Positions 51,886 through 62,445 of a stretch of 64,000 nucleotides of DNA are shown here, one piece after another (within the stretch, counting starts at the first letter, position 1; each line of letters starts with the position of its first letter). The notes under the pieces were generated by a model that ran no database searches, had not been told where the DNA came from, and saw nothing but the letters and a program-made list of their open reading frames with translations. The position numbers and the translations under genes are program-made. Source of the DNA: Hygrocybe punicea (lineage: Eukaryota > Basidiomycota > Agaricomycetes > Agaricales > Hygrophoraceae); the NCBI GenBank assembly GCA_963556145.1, contig OY744464.1, positions 682,001 through 746,000 on the forward strand, written 5' to 3'.

Positions 51886-54430
51886 TTATGCCCTTGACAT
51901 TGGAATGCAAGCTATGTATAACCCAAGGCCCTTGATTATGGAGTGACTTGAAGCAGGACAAGAGAATGAGTCAAGGTCATCCGGGATGACGAACACAAAA
52001 TGCCAGTTTGTGCAGGGAGGTAGCCCACCACAAGAAGCAAGAAAGTCAACAAGGCCATCCTTCATGCTGTGATCACGGCCTCCGGTGCATTGAAACATGT
52101 AGAGATGTCCTCCACTTAATATAAAAGAGTCAAGAGTGACTTGTTGGCCACTTCAGGGTAGGTAGTAGATGTCTGGTTGAATATTTAGATTGGTGGTAGT
52201 ATCGTAGATGAATGCGCTGCCAACATCAACCTGGAGAGAGAAAACTTGCTGTGCCACTCCGTGAACGGTGGCGGTGTGAGGCCGTTTGGTGCTGAATGAA
52301 GCATGCCAGCGGGAATTGGCACGGTTGGACTGAACCATTGGCATAGTGTCTAGATCGATGCGTGTTCTGAAATGTCGATGGACAAAAACTTCAAATATCA
52401 AACCAGTCATTCCCGGAGCATTGCTAAAACTCGAAAAGTTGGTCCACATGCAATAGCTGATTTTCACTGAAATGCTCAAGCCTCTGTGCAACCAGTTGCT
52501 CAACTGAAGCCGAGATGAGATCAGTTGCAAGGCCCCCATGACCCAGTGGAGTTCCTCGTATGCGCCGAATCAGGCAGATTTTATGGGAGACGATATCATG
52601 TGACAACCTGGCACCAATTCCAGAAAAGTCCTTGGAGGAGATCGGGATCAGTTGTTTTGATTATGCTGTCACGATCAGAGATGTAGAGAGCAACTGGAGC
52701 GGAAGTCAATTCGAGGCATAAGCGTGCTGTGGGGCCTAAGTGATCATATCTCTGTAGCACGTCGTCTGGCGCTTGGCTTGGAGATCGGGTATCGGCGCTG
52801 TGGTGGGAGGGGACGAGTGGGTCATGAAAGGAACATACTCACGCATACTGGATCTCCGCCCTGGTCCAAGGATTCATTATCACCTGATGGAACGACCATG
52901 ACTGCATAATCCCTGACCAGCGTTCCCGCTGAGGGGATGTGATGTATATGGGGAAGACACCAGGCGGGAATTGGGTCAGCTGACTCGGAATCCCAGAGGA
53001 TGATTGAGCAGAATCAATGATAGTCCATATGCGCGGGTTAAATCTGTTGAAGCTGAATGTGGCAGGGACGATGAGGACCCCTTCGGAACAGAAGAGATAG
53101 AGCATGGTTCCTTGATACCACAGAGAGACAGACTTTTCCTCAAGACATCGACGAAGGACGTAGAATCCCCAGAACGATTTTCCTATGCACAAAGGAGTAT
53201 ATATATAAAAAAGACAGGGTCCTCGTATCGATGATGGAGTACTGACCGATTCCAGGCTGTCCTGTGACAACAATTGCAGCCGGACGATATAGGGTGCCCA
53301 CTTTGTACATATCTTCAACCCATTTATAGATTCTAAGGTACTCAGCACGAATGAGAAGTCGCGTCCAAGGGAGATCGATGATTGGGGGCGGCATTGCGGG
53401 TTATACATTGGAGTCATTCTCTCCCCCATTCTCCTCGTCGTTCTCTTCATCATTAGGTTTAGGGACTTAAGAGAAGTGTGCTCCTGGGGTAGAGGAACAC
53501 CCCAAAACTGCTCATAGAAATTTAATATGACATTCCTCTGGGTGGTCTCATGGTGAAGTTGATCAAACCCTGAAAACATTATTTAAGGCAACGAAGGAAA
53601 GAACAGCATAGAAGCTGTACCGAAATTCGCATAATAGGAAAGCATGGTTCTGAAGTCGACCTAGATTTTGAGTTGGCTCGTCTATATGAAACCGTTTGAT
53701 TAAACGATCGTCTGCAACAATTAATACACGCCGAACGAAGTAGGAGAAATACGTGCCTCGACTTTCCTGGCCATCATTGTCTGATGGTGAGCGAAACCGC
53801 TTTTGGCCAGCTGTACGGCGAAGTGGGAAACCAAGAACAAAGTTGGGTCAAGTGTCGGCAAGGTGAAGCGATTGGAAAGGGCATACGGTGCATCGGTGGA
53901 AAGCATAGAGTAATGAAAGGGTCAGTGGTGGATGGAGATGACATCGTCAGAAATGGTCGAGCAAAATGTGCAAACAAATTCACCAGGTGGCGGAACTCAC
54001 ACAACAATGTGAAGGTGCTTGCGAGCAGGCTTATTGTCGAAAAAGACTTCTGACAGCTCATCAGAAGGTTCCAGAGCTTCATCCAAGACAAGTTTGTTCA
54101 ATTTCAATTTGTCCTTGAGACTGGCGTCGATTGGGAGGGAAACCTTGTAATCGTTGATGGTCGGCACTGATGGTGGAAAGGATTCACTCACCTGCCAGAG
54201 GTCCAGAGCATCAGCATCAACGTGACCAAGTTCATGCTCCTTCTCTTTCTTGATCGCCTCCTTCAGGTCATCCACAGTCTCGCTTCCGGTGATCGCAACC
54301 GAAAAGATACGATCAGACCCAAGAATGCAACAAAAGAGCTTGAAATTGTCATCTAAGCCACATTGAGGAATGTGGTTCCGATCACTCAGGAATGCTTACC
54401 CTTCCATAGATCAGGAAGATTGGAATCCAT
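51886..54430 (-). CDS. Crinkler-type protein with P-loop NTPase and nuclease-like C-terminus
   Basis: A multi-domain CRN protein, of a class described in fungi as likely intercellular effectors. The ATG at 54430 (MDSNLPDLWK) is followed by a 47-nt intron (54353-54399). The CRN header then reads KLFCCILGSDRIFSVAITGS, TVDDLKEAIKKEKEHELG, DADALDLWQV and HLHIVV. Further exons give KRFRSPSDNDGQESRG and FHIDEPTQNLGRLQNHAF. The NTPase Walker A, GQPGIGKS, is split by an intron (about 53188-53247), followed by YVLRRCLEE, FNRFNPRIWTIIDS and GVFPIYITSPQRERW. The C-terminal part (52606-51886) shows VSHKICLIRR, MTGLIFEVFVHRHF, TVHGVAQQVFSLQVDV, FQCTGGRDHSMKDGLVDFL and WHFVFVIPDD, matching the usual restriction-endonuclease-like tail. 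Around 52840-52620 the exon joins are uncertain, and one or two lesions cannot be excluded. Confidence 0.75.
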
Positions 54431-54548
54431 GGACCACGTTGCAGGAATCGAGGCTGATTGAGCAAAGCAACAAAGTAAGGGAATGGGAGTGGACGTTGTA
54501 CGAGCGTAGACAGGTGAGCAAGAGGTTAAAGGGAATCGTGACACAGAG

Positions 54549-54932
54549 CGCACTCACGGTCGGGAGCCTTCAAATCTTGCACGACAAGCTTGATTACTTC
54601 AGAAGGTTGTCCTGGCAGCTTATAGAAAGCTTGAAGGTCTTGTTCACTTTTAAGATGAAACTCATCCCTGGCTTCGTCGACAAAAGCCACACCAACATCT
54701 TCCGGTAAAATGTGGAATTCCTTAGCGATTTTGAAGCAAGATCACTCCAGTTTGGAAGGTCCTTGAATTGGACCAGTTTAGCGCAGGCCGCACCGGCCTT
54801 CTTGAATTTGATTAGAACGGGAGGCATTGATAGTGCCAAATCGCGTCGAGCCTTCAAATCTTCACTTTCCCACGGTTCTCCGACCCGAAATCCAATCCCG
54901 AACTTGGTCAACGTCAAGGGGCCCCCGCTCAA
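54549..54932 (-). pseudogene. PB1/ubiquitin-like fragment with a one-base frameshift
   Basis: The - strand reads VLIKFKKAGAACAKLVQFKD and LPNWSDLASK, then leaves frame; one base over, it continues IAKEFHILPEDVGVAFVD, EFHLKSEQDLQAFYKL and EVIKLVVQDL. The shift is at a run of A residues near 54715. The pattern (an FKD...W..L...I...F.I....V...F.D....L.S..DL..FY) fits PB1/ubiquitin-like headers that precede kinase or CRN-type proteins in mushrooms. It lies just upstream of the CRN gene in the same direction, so it may be the truncated remains of a related gene. Confidence 0.5.
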
Positions 54933-55029
54933 AAAGATTTTGACGTCAACCCTAAAGAGTTTGCTGTCAAGACCCCGAACACTGATTTGGGTACCACCAC
55001 CCGGATAAGGAAGGTATTAGCACTAGCTA

Positions 55030-55951
55030 TCAAAAGCGCCGTGCCACTTTCTTCACTCTTGTAGTAGATACTGAAGACTCTGCTCTATCTCGTTTCAAGC
55101 CTGCATCCAGATACATCTCCTCCAAGGTGTCACTGCTCGGTACTCCATGCTTATCCCTCCAGTCATCCGTCACTTCATCATCAATGCCCATCAATGACTC
55201 TTCATTGGATGAGATATGCGACTTGATAATGTAGGGTCCTGGAATGCTTGGTATCGACATACTCCCTGAGTTGGGATCACAGTTAGAATGCTGTACTGTG
55301 TTATGATACATCACGTTATACTTCCAGCTGTAGCGGAGGTGAAGGACATCGAATTTCAGAGAGGGGGGTCAGAAGGCTTGCCATAGTATCTTCGTTTATA
55401 GACGGTGTATGCGAGGGACCGGAACAATTAACCACATGGACACTTGAGGACACTCCAAAAGAAGATGATATTGTAGAGAGGGGAGGTGTTGAAGCTGTTG
55501 AAAGTGATGACACATTCCGCTAAATACACATGTTTTTGAATAAGAATAGTGTACCAACGAAATCATGAATATTGAAACAATGCACCGTGAGTATGGGAGA
55601 TCGTGCCTGCCGAGAAACAGTTGCAGTCGCATCAGCCTGGTCAGGTATTTGCTGAAGCATGAGGTTAATGTGAGATATGTATGGTGTGCGCACAATGGTC
55701 TCTCGAGCCAGTCGGGCTGCTTGCTGGTTCTCCTTGTTCTTCTTGGTTTTCACCGCCTTTCGACAAGCACCTGAGTCCCTGTGCCCCCAAAAATATGTCA
55801 TGGCACCGCCTGATGTTTTCTGGACTAAAGTTTCACAAAGGTCGCAATTGACCATGGTCTTGTTACGACGAGGATCATGAATGATCTTGAGTTGAATTTC
55901 TGTGCCATTTGGAAGGGCAAAGTCTTCGAGTTGAACATCCGGTTCAGGCAT
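55030..55951 (-). CDS. zinc-finger protein of unknown role
   Basis: The ATG at 55951 starts MPEPDVQLEDFALPNGTEIQ. A single zinc-binding cluster follows, CDLC...H-x5-C (CDLCETLVQK, then FWGHRDSGACRKA), similar in spacing to BED-like or C2HC fingers of transposon proteins. A basic KTKKNKENQQ segment follows. Later exons (55513-55316, then 55314-55030) are Ser/Pro-rich (STASTPPLSTISSSFG, then ESLMGIDDEVTDDWRDKHG) and end basic (VKKVARRF). An intron with gtacac...atttag lies near 55519-55553, but its phase does not match cleanly. The gene is divergent from the KDZ transposase, which starts 540 bp away; the pair may belong to one element. Confidence 0.5.
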
Positions 55952-56487
55952 AATTGAGCGCAGGTTGAGTATGTCGAGTACACGAGGGCGATAGAGCACG
56001 TTGTTATACCAGTGGCAAGGCAAGCATGTTGTTTGGATCGGATTTCAATCGCATCCAAATCAGGCTTTGTCTACTTCTGTCACTCATATATCTGTTTGAA
56101 ATGTGTTTTACACACATTTAACTATCCAAGTACATACTAAAAATATAAAGGAAGAAATTTGTCAACTTAGTTTAGTCAAAAGTTTGTTGTGGAAGCAGTG
56201 AAATGAGAGTTCGTCAAAAGTGCCTCGAAGACTTCAAATCTGGACCCCGGCCACCAATTTGGGTGGTACCACTGGGGGGTTGAAGTCACGGAATCTTCCA
56301 GTGGGGGCCCCTTGGTCAACGTACGACCGTGGCTAACAAATCGAGAACGTCTGACCGCCGCCGACTTTGTCCACGGGACATTGTCCATAAGTTCACCCGG
56401 CCATTACAAAGCTTTGGTGTTGTTTGTTGCGCCATGGCTGAGCTTGAATGCTAAGTCAGAGAAGCGCAATTTAGTTTTGTGCGCCAT
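55952..56487. other. divergent intergenic region
   Basis: It lies between the - strand zinc-finger gene and the + strand KDZ gene and should hold both promoters. A GGCCCCTTGGTCAACGTACG-like stretch near 56308 also occurs, diverged, near 54915 on the same strand (GTCAACGTCAAGGGGCC is its complement), suggesting a shared repeat. Confidence 0.35.
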
Positions 56488-58733
56488 ATGTCACTATCCT
56501 CCTTGCTTGAGACTGTTCGGGATTGCGACGAAAGTACACTACTCTCTATCCCTCAATTTCTTTCTCTTTTCTCGCTGGTTTCCCACCTTCGAAAGCATCT
56601 TGGTTGGAGCCAAAGGCCTGATTCTTCTGCTCTTCCCGTTCTCCTGCCCAACAACATTGCAAACTTTCTCTGCTTAGCGCTTAACATCAACGACGCGGTT
56701 CTTCGCAAGATATGGCAAGCTCTCCGACCATTTTTGGAGGCTATACCGGAGAAGCACGAGGATGGCACCACGTATGACTCTGCGCTGTACAATGCTTCCC
56801 TTCTTCCGCTATTCCTCGAATATGGACTCCCATCTGGCATTGGTAGGAACAAAACCTTTTCTAATACTCATTCTCTTACAGTCTATCTTGCTTTGAACAG
56901 GCTTCTTTGACCTCTTCCCACCCACACAAACCTGTCTAGATCCGAAATGTCGCATCAGCAGCAAGGGTTCAAATATTCGGGAACTGACTGATGTTTCCCC
57001 TTATGAGGTGGTTCTATTTACACGCTTCATGGGTGCGCTACCAGTTTGGGCATACTCTGCCGTTTGTCCTGGTAACGCCGATGCTTGACTTATTGACATA
57101 TTTTGCTGACATTGTTCCGTAGCCTGTGAAACCCGATACTATCCAAACTACTATGTTCACGAAAGCCATTCTGTTCGTACGTACTACCCAGAAATCCCAG
57201 AAATCATCCAAGTTTCAATGCACCATTATGTCGAGGCAAGCTTAGCTCGAGAGTTCACGAACCAAATGGTTTGTGCGTGGTATGTTGGTTGAATTAATGC
57301 TCACTTATTATAGGGCTGACAATTTTACAGGGTATCTGGAAGTAACTTAGCTCGCATATACAACCTCAATTTCAGAGACCCCGAAGCTAGGATCGTGCCT
57401 TTCCAGTGGCCTTACGAGCTCGCATTGACGTGCGACCAAGTGTGGGATTCATTTTTCATTTACGCCTTGTTGCGGGATCATGAGGAGCACGGGACTGTCC
57501 TCGAGTTGCCACACGTTGCACCAAGTCAAGTATCCCGCCTTCGTGCTGCACTGGAAGCTCGGACAGCGGCCATGGCTGGGCCCGGACAAGAATTCTGGAA
57601 CCATGCCTGTGAACTCTGCTGCAAATACAGGACGACAGAAGCTGGTGTTGTCGGTATGTCGCTTTGCACTGCAGTTGTGTTTATACTGGACTACTAGAGC
57701 CGTTGTCCCCGATAGAAGCCCTGCGTGCTACGGTCACCGACGGCATCAGCATCGGTCACCCTTGTTGTGGAGTACACGATTGCAAGGAGCCATTGCAATC
57801 TCAACGGAAAAGGTTTTGCGCTCGTCACGATGATATGAAGAACTTGTGTGCGGTGACAACATGTTCGCGGCCTTGCGACCCTGGCTACAAGACGTGTGGA
57901 ATACAAGACCACCGTCGGCTTGAAGCGGCTGGAAACGAACAACGAACTGCGATGTTCCAATTACGGCAACGGCTGGAGCGGCTTAACACAACACAAATCG
58001 AAGATGCCCTGTCATCCGAACTTGGAGCTTCAGTGTCATCGTTGGATGTAGATGAAGATGCAGAGGTTAATACTGCGGTGGAATGCAATGACAAGTCACC
58101 GGAAGGTAACAAGCAACCTCGTATCCGATTAAATCGCCGGCGCACCCACAACGAACAACTCTGTGTTACCACCTGTGGTGTGATCCTGGGTCGTGCCACT
58201 TTCTTTGGCTCGGAAGCCGTCAATGGCGTCGTGGTCAGTGATACCATCCTGTCGCCATGCTTTAATTGACATGTTCACAGCTTTTTCACCAAAAACTTTT
58301 CCCTACTCCCCAGTCTGTCCCGGGTGTCAATTTCTTCGACAACAACTGCCACGTGAAAAAACACCTCAATGCGACAAACAACCATTATTTCAATCGATGT
58401 GCACTTCCGGTAGACGTATTTCACATGAAAACAAAGCATCGTGAATCCGATACTTTTTGCAATGAATGGTGTAACCCTGCTCAATTCCCCGATCTCATTG
58501 AAGACGGCAAGTGGACTTTTAACTCTTCGGCGGCAGAAATAACCAATGCGTGGTTTGGCGGGTTCAAGGCCGTTGTACGGGAAATGCGAGTGGATAGGTA
58601 CAATTTTTTCCTTGATGAAATGATCAAGCAATGCAACCGTCTGATTGTTGAGGATTTGTGCAAACGGCATGCACGTCCCTTTCAGATTCCTCGATGTGAT
58701 CTTCTTGGTACTGGGTCTGGGGTTGTATATTAA
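56488..58733 (+). CDS. KDZ (Kyakuja-Dileera-Zisupton) transposase, CxC5/CxC6 type
   Basis: A nuclear DDE transposase of the KDZ superfamily. Six exons (56488-56842, 56901-57071, 57123-57279, 57331-57653, 57698-58233, 58281-58733) splice with matching phases at every junction into one frame of 664 residues. The N-terminal helical region is followed by a CxC5-like cluster (CLDPKC, later CPACETRYYPNYY), then a CxC6-like cluster: GHPCCGVHDC, RFCARHDDM, CAVTTCSRPC, TCGIQDHR. The RNase H-like core shows TDGI (candidate first Asp), FFDNNCHV (second Asp) and SSAAEITNAWFGG (Glu), with VFHMKTKH and FCNEWCNPA between. All introns are 44-58 nt with good GT...AG ends. Nothing is visibly broken, so it may be active. 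In mushrooms such genes are numerous and have been linked with TET/JBP expansions; no TET/JBP gene is visible here. Confidence 0.88.
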
Positions 58734-58744
58734 GTAGGGTATCG

Positions 58745-58995
58745 CATGCGCGCAATGTACAAAATAGTGCAATAAATTTGTTTCGCGCGCACTTTTCAAA
58801 CACGTAGAGCGCACATTTTTGAATGGGTTCCGCGCACATTCCAGCACGGAGCGCACATATCAAAGTAGCGCGATTAATGGTGTTTATAGCGTGTATTCCG
58901 GCACGAAGCGCACAATTAGTAGTCTTTTTTGTAGCGCGCAACTGCACATGAATGATGAGCGCGCGAGAATTCAATTGCGCGCAACATGTATACAA
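58745..58995. repeat. GCGCGC/GCGCAC motif cluster
   Basis: At least ten GCGC-core words (GCGCGCAA, GCGCAC, GTAGCGCG and complements) lie in 250 bp after the KDZ stop, against an AT-rich background. A smaller cluster of the same words is at 62220-62310. They look like subterminal protein-binding arrays. Confidence 0.65.
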
Positions 58996-59183
58996 ATGCA
59001 ACTGGTTGAACAATCACATTAAAGAGATGACAGTCTGTGACTATAACAAAAAGTGTGTTTAAAAGAAGTGTGGGTGAATGAGGGAGACGGTCATGTAAAA
59101 GTAAAAGGAATAGAAAAGTGTTCAGGGAAAGACGGAGTCTTCGCGCACGCGCAGAGAGGGAAATATTTCTTGTAGATATTGAT

Positions 59184-60923
59184 CTATGCCCAGGGATTGT
59201 GTCGAGGCTTTCCTGGAATGTGAAACCCAGAGCGAGTGACTGGCGACAACGCGCTAGTGGAAGGACGTGAGGTGGCTGATGCCGATGCAACACCTTCGGT
59301 ATCTGGAACAATTGCAGGGAAGACGCCACCAGGACCTGCAACATTGTTTGGTGCAGGTGGAGTGGGTGGCAATGGCGAAAACGGGTTACTGTGGTTGGAT
59401 ATCCCTAACTGCTCATCCATGTCGGTAATATAAGAGTAGTCGAATATCTCAGGGCCATCAAGGATGTCCAAATCACTCCAAGAAATAGGTGAATTGCGGG
59501 CATTTCTCACCGGGCTTGGAGGCTCTGAACCTGGGGTCACTGAAATAAGGTGGGTTTGAGATCATCCAGGCAATCACTACCACTGAGTAGCCATACCTCT
59601 TGGGCGTTTGACTTGCAAATCCTCATTACTTGTGTTCGTCTTAGAAGAATCATTGCGCTTCCTCGTTCTGGCATAGTTCTGGTCAGACCCGGTGATCCGA
59701 TCATCATCTGAACTACTGTTGTCGCTGATACTAAGCACCTCTGAATCTCCAGTGTATCACCGATCAGGCCAGCAAGTCCAACAATGTGAAATATGACAAC
59801 GTACCAACAATCTCGGGGCGTTGCACAGATATCTTCCCTCCATTGGTATTGTCATTGCGGCTCGTTGTGGAGTCAACCGACCCCGAATCGGAATCAGAAT
59901 TGGGACCTGGAGAGATTGCCTTGCGGCCCCTTCTACTAGACTTGTGATCAGCCCCCCTTTTCACCCTGATCAACTCAGTCGCAGATCCTGTCGTGCCATC
60001 AGAATCCGGTTCACTCTCTCCATTTCTTGCATGTTCCGTGGCAACTTCCCAGTTAGAGTAAACAATTTCTGGAATTCCATGACGAGGAGCTGTTGGAGAG
60101 TCAGCAGGCTCTGGCTTTCTCGTCAAATGAACTAACCAATTCGGACAGAGTAATCCGTATACTTGCGACCCATAGAGCCTTTTGCAGCTGAGACATGGAC
60201 ACATGTGGTTGTTGCCCTATGGACCACAAACAGGCTGGCATGATCCTTTCGCAACAAGACCCAATGAAATTTGCCTGAAGCTGGCCGACCATAATGTGCA
60301 TCGAGCCACGTGAAGGCTTCTGGCAGCAGTTGACGAAACCACTCATCAAGTTGGGTTTGATTCCAACTTAATTTAAATTCAAGATCCGTGACTTCATCGT
60401 TTTCCACAGCGAGACGACACTGAATGTAGCTTTCTATTTCCTGTGCTCTGGGATATTTGGTCTGAACCAGTTCACCATCGGCCTATGGAGTAGCAGATCA
60501 GTAGAAATTATATGATTCAAAAGTTAGTCTTACACGCAGTCCACATGGAACCATGATGACCATCCCGACCTTAACCAGCTTGTCTGTCGTCTGAGAAGAA
60601 TTTTGAAGCTAATTGTTGAGTTGTTGGCATGGTTCCGAAAATCTAAAACATACCGAAGGTGAAGCGTTCACCAGCCTCCTGCCTAAATTGCCATCCCCAT
60701 CACCCAGCTTAGGGACTCCACCAGTATAGTTTCAAGTTATAGCTGAAGAACTAGAACCCGTTTGTCCTTCACGCACAATACGGGGCAACTTGGATGAGCG
60801 GTGACAGGTGTCAGTATGTTTACAATTGCGACATATCTTCGAGCCAGTGGTCCTGGCAGTGAATAGAAGGCAATCACAACGAGAATTGTCCTTTGCAGAG
60901 CCACCAGAGCAAGTAAGAACCAT
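59184..60923 (-). CDS. conserved-looking unknown protein with N-terminal Cys cluster
   Basis: The ATG at 60923 opens MVLTCSGG and a cysteine/histidine cluster, CDCLLFTA...ICRNCKHTDTCH. Later exons give KLVKVGMVIMVPCGLR, ADGELVQTKYPRAQEIESYI, FKLSWNQTQLDEWFRQLLPE, FTWLDAHYGR, KFHWVLLRKDHASLFVVHR and KGSMGRKYTDYSVRI, followed by a Ser/Asp-rich, low-complexity nuclear-looking tail and a final exon ending PGKPRHNPWA. About six exons and 450 residues can be followed, with introns near 60483-60533, 60134-60137 onward (uncertain) and 59547-59596. I recognise the pattern as one repeated in mushroom genomes but cannot give a function. It converges on the KDZ gene. Confidence 0.6.
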
Positions 60924-61103
60924 GGTGAACTTGTGTGTGAAGAAATTGGTCGAGGGCAAGGATGAGTAAAAAAACAAGAACAAAAAAACACGCCTTCTCT
61001 TGCCGATTTTCCCAGGCTTAAACGATCAACTTCGTTGAGGTATGACTGAATTTCATTTGCACTGTAGCAAAGTAACGGTGTCAGGATAGATCAACAAGAT
61101 TAC

Positions 61104-62096
61104 ATGGGTAGCAAACGGCACGATACCTTTTATCTTAGCGATGGGTCTGTCGTCATTGAGGTTTGAAGGAATACGCAAACACTTCCGGTTGATACTAACC
61201 CTCCTGTAGCTACCTGGCATTCCCCATGGCACTCTCTATTGCCTCCCAAGGAGCTTGTTGGCCATACGATCGGGAGTCTTTCGAACACTGTTCTCCTTAC
61301 CCTGCAACACAACGAACCCGGAAGGGACCAATGACCAGAATCCGGTGGTGTTACACATACTGAGAGAGGATTTCAATCGAATTCTGGTGTTCCTTTTCAG
61401 TGGGTAAGTTCATATATTTCTAATAATTTCAAAGCACTCACTGCTTCGAATAGCTACACCGCAAAAGATCTGACCGTCAATTTTCTATCGTCCGTGCTCA
61501 AGATGTCTGTGTTCCTAGAGATAACAGACGGGGAGGAATTTGCAATGGAAAAACTCCCCAAACTCCCAGAGTTTACCCCTGTGCTTCAATTACACTTAGC
61601 TCGCCTGCATCGTATCGACAAGTGGGTAGAACCAGCGTTTAGGCAGCTTTTAATGACTCCAACCATGGAACTCAATCCTGTTGACGCGAATCTGATTGGG
61701 CTTCCATTTTTCCACATTTTGATGAAGGCAAAGGCGGTGATCGACCAGCATCGCCGAAGCATTGCCTTCTTCGCTCCAGATGCTGTGATTGACCCATTGT
61801 GTGGAAAGAGTACCACCTGCAGTAACTCATGGATAGTGGAATGGTGGCGGGGTCTTGCGAAACAACTTCTTCATCCTGATGCCGCCCTCACCGAATCTGA
61901 AATTTTGGCTGGTTTTGATACCGTGATGATTCCAGGAATGTGCGATTCCTGTCAAGCATGGTCAATTGCATGGGTGAAGGCAAAGAAGGTGTTTGAAAGA
62001 GAGCAAACCTTCATTCAGGCTGCTGTGACTGAGGTGATGGACTTGCAGACCGACGAACCGATCAGGGCTTCCATGTGGGTCAATATTATTCAGTAG
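61104..62096 (+). CDS. BTB/POZ domain protein
   Basis: A protein-protein interaction protein of the large mushroom BTB family, probably cytosolic or nuclear. Three exons (61104-61160, 61210-61403, 61454-62096) with introns of 49 and 50 nt give 297 residues in one frame. The BTB fold begins at once: HDTFYLSDGSVVIE, LYCLPRSLLAIRSGVFRTLF, NPVVLHILREDFNRILVFLF and GYTAKDLTVNFLSSVLKMS. The rest is helical: FTPVLQLHLARLHRIDKWVE, FFAPDAVIDPLCGKSTTC and TVMIPGMCDSCQAWSIAWV. The phases match and no lesion is visible. The start is the first ATG before the BTB motif. Some fungal BTB proteins bind cullin-3; nothing in the sequence tests that here. Confidence 0.85.
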
Positions 62097-62445
62097 ATAT
62101 GTCATTATATACCTTGAAAATTTTGTATCATTGATATTCAGTAGACATGTCATTATATACCTTCAAAAATTTGTATTGTTGATATCGTCACTTTCACAGT
62201 CTTGCCATAGTATTAATGATTTGCGCGCGTATATGACTTGCGCGTGCTATGACTTTGTGCGTGCACCATGACATGCGCAAACAAACACTTGTTGCGCAAC
62301 ACCACCCATCGATACCAATCCATCGATGCCACCACAAACATTGCAACGTACGGTGAAAAAATTAGTTTTGATTAAAAGGATGATACACTACTGACTTTGA
62401 AACAAAAGTAATGACTGTGGGCTACTACAAAACAAAAGTGGGATA
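62097..62445. other. intergenic with second GCGC cluster
   Basis: Two copies of TTCAGTAGA(T/C)ATGTCATTATATACCTT (62089 and 62140) form a 50-bp direct duplication of the BTB 3' end. GCGCGC/GCGCA words occur at 62223-62300. No gene seen. Confidence 0.6.

Noticed and set aside
52839..53579. A single 246-codon exon on the - strand
   Set aside because: Only its two ends belong to the Crinkler NTPase; the middle is out of frame and contains the intron that splits Walker A.
58745..58995. MITE with inverted ends after the KDZ gene
   Set aside because: GCGC words recur in both orientations but I could not align extended inverted arms or find a target duplication.
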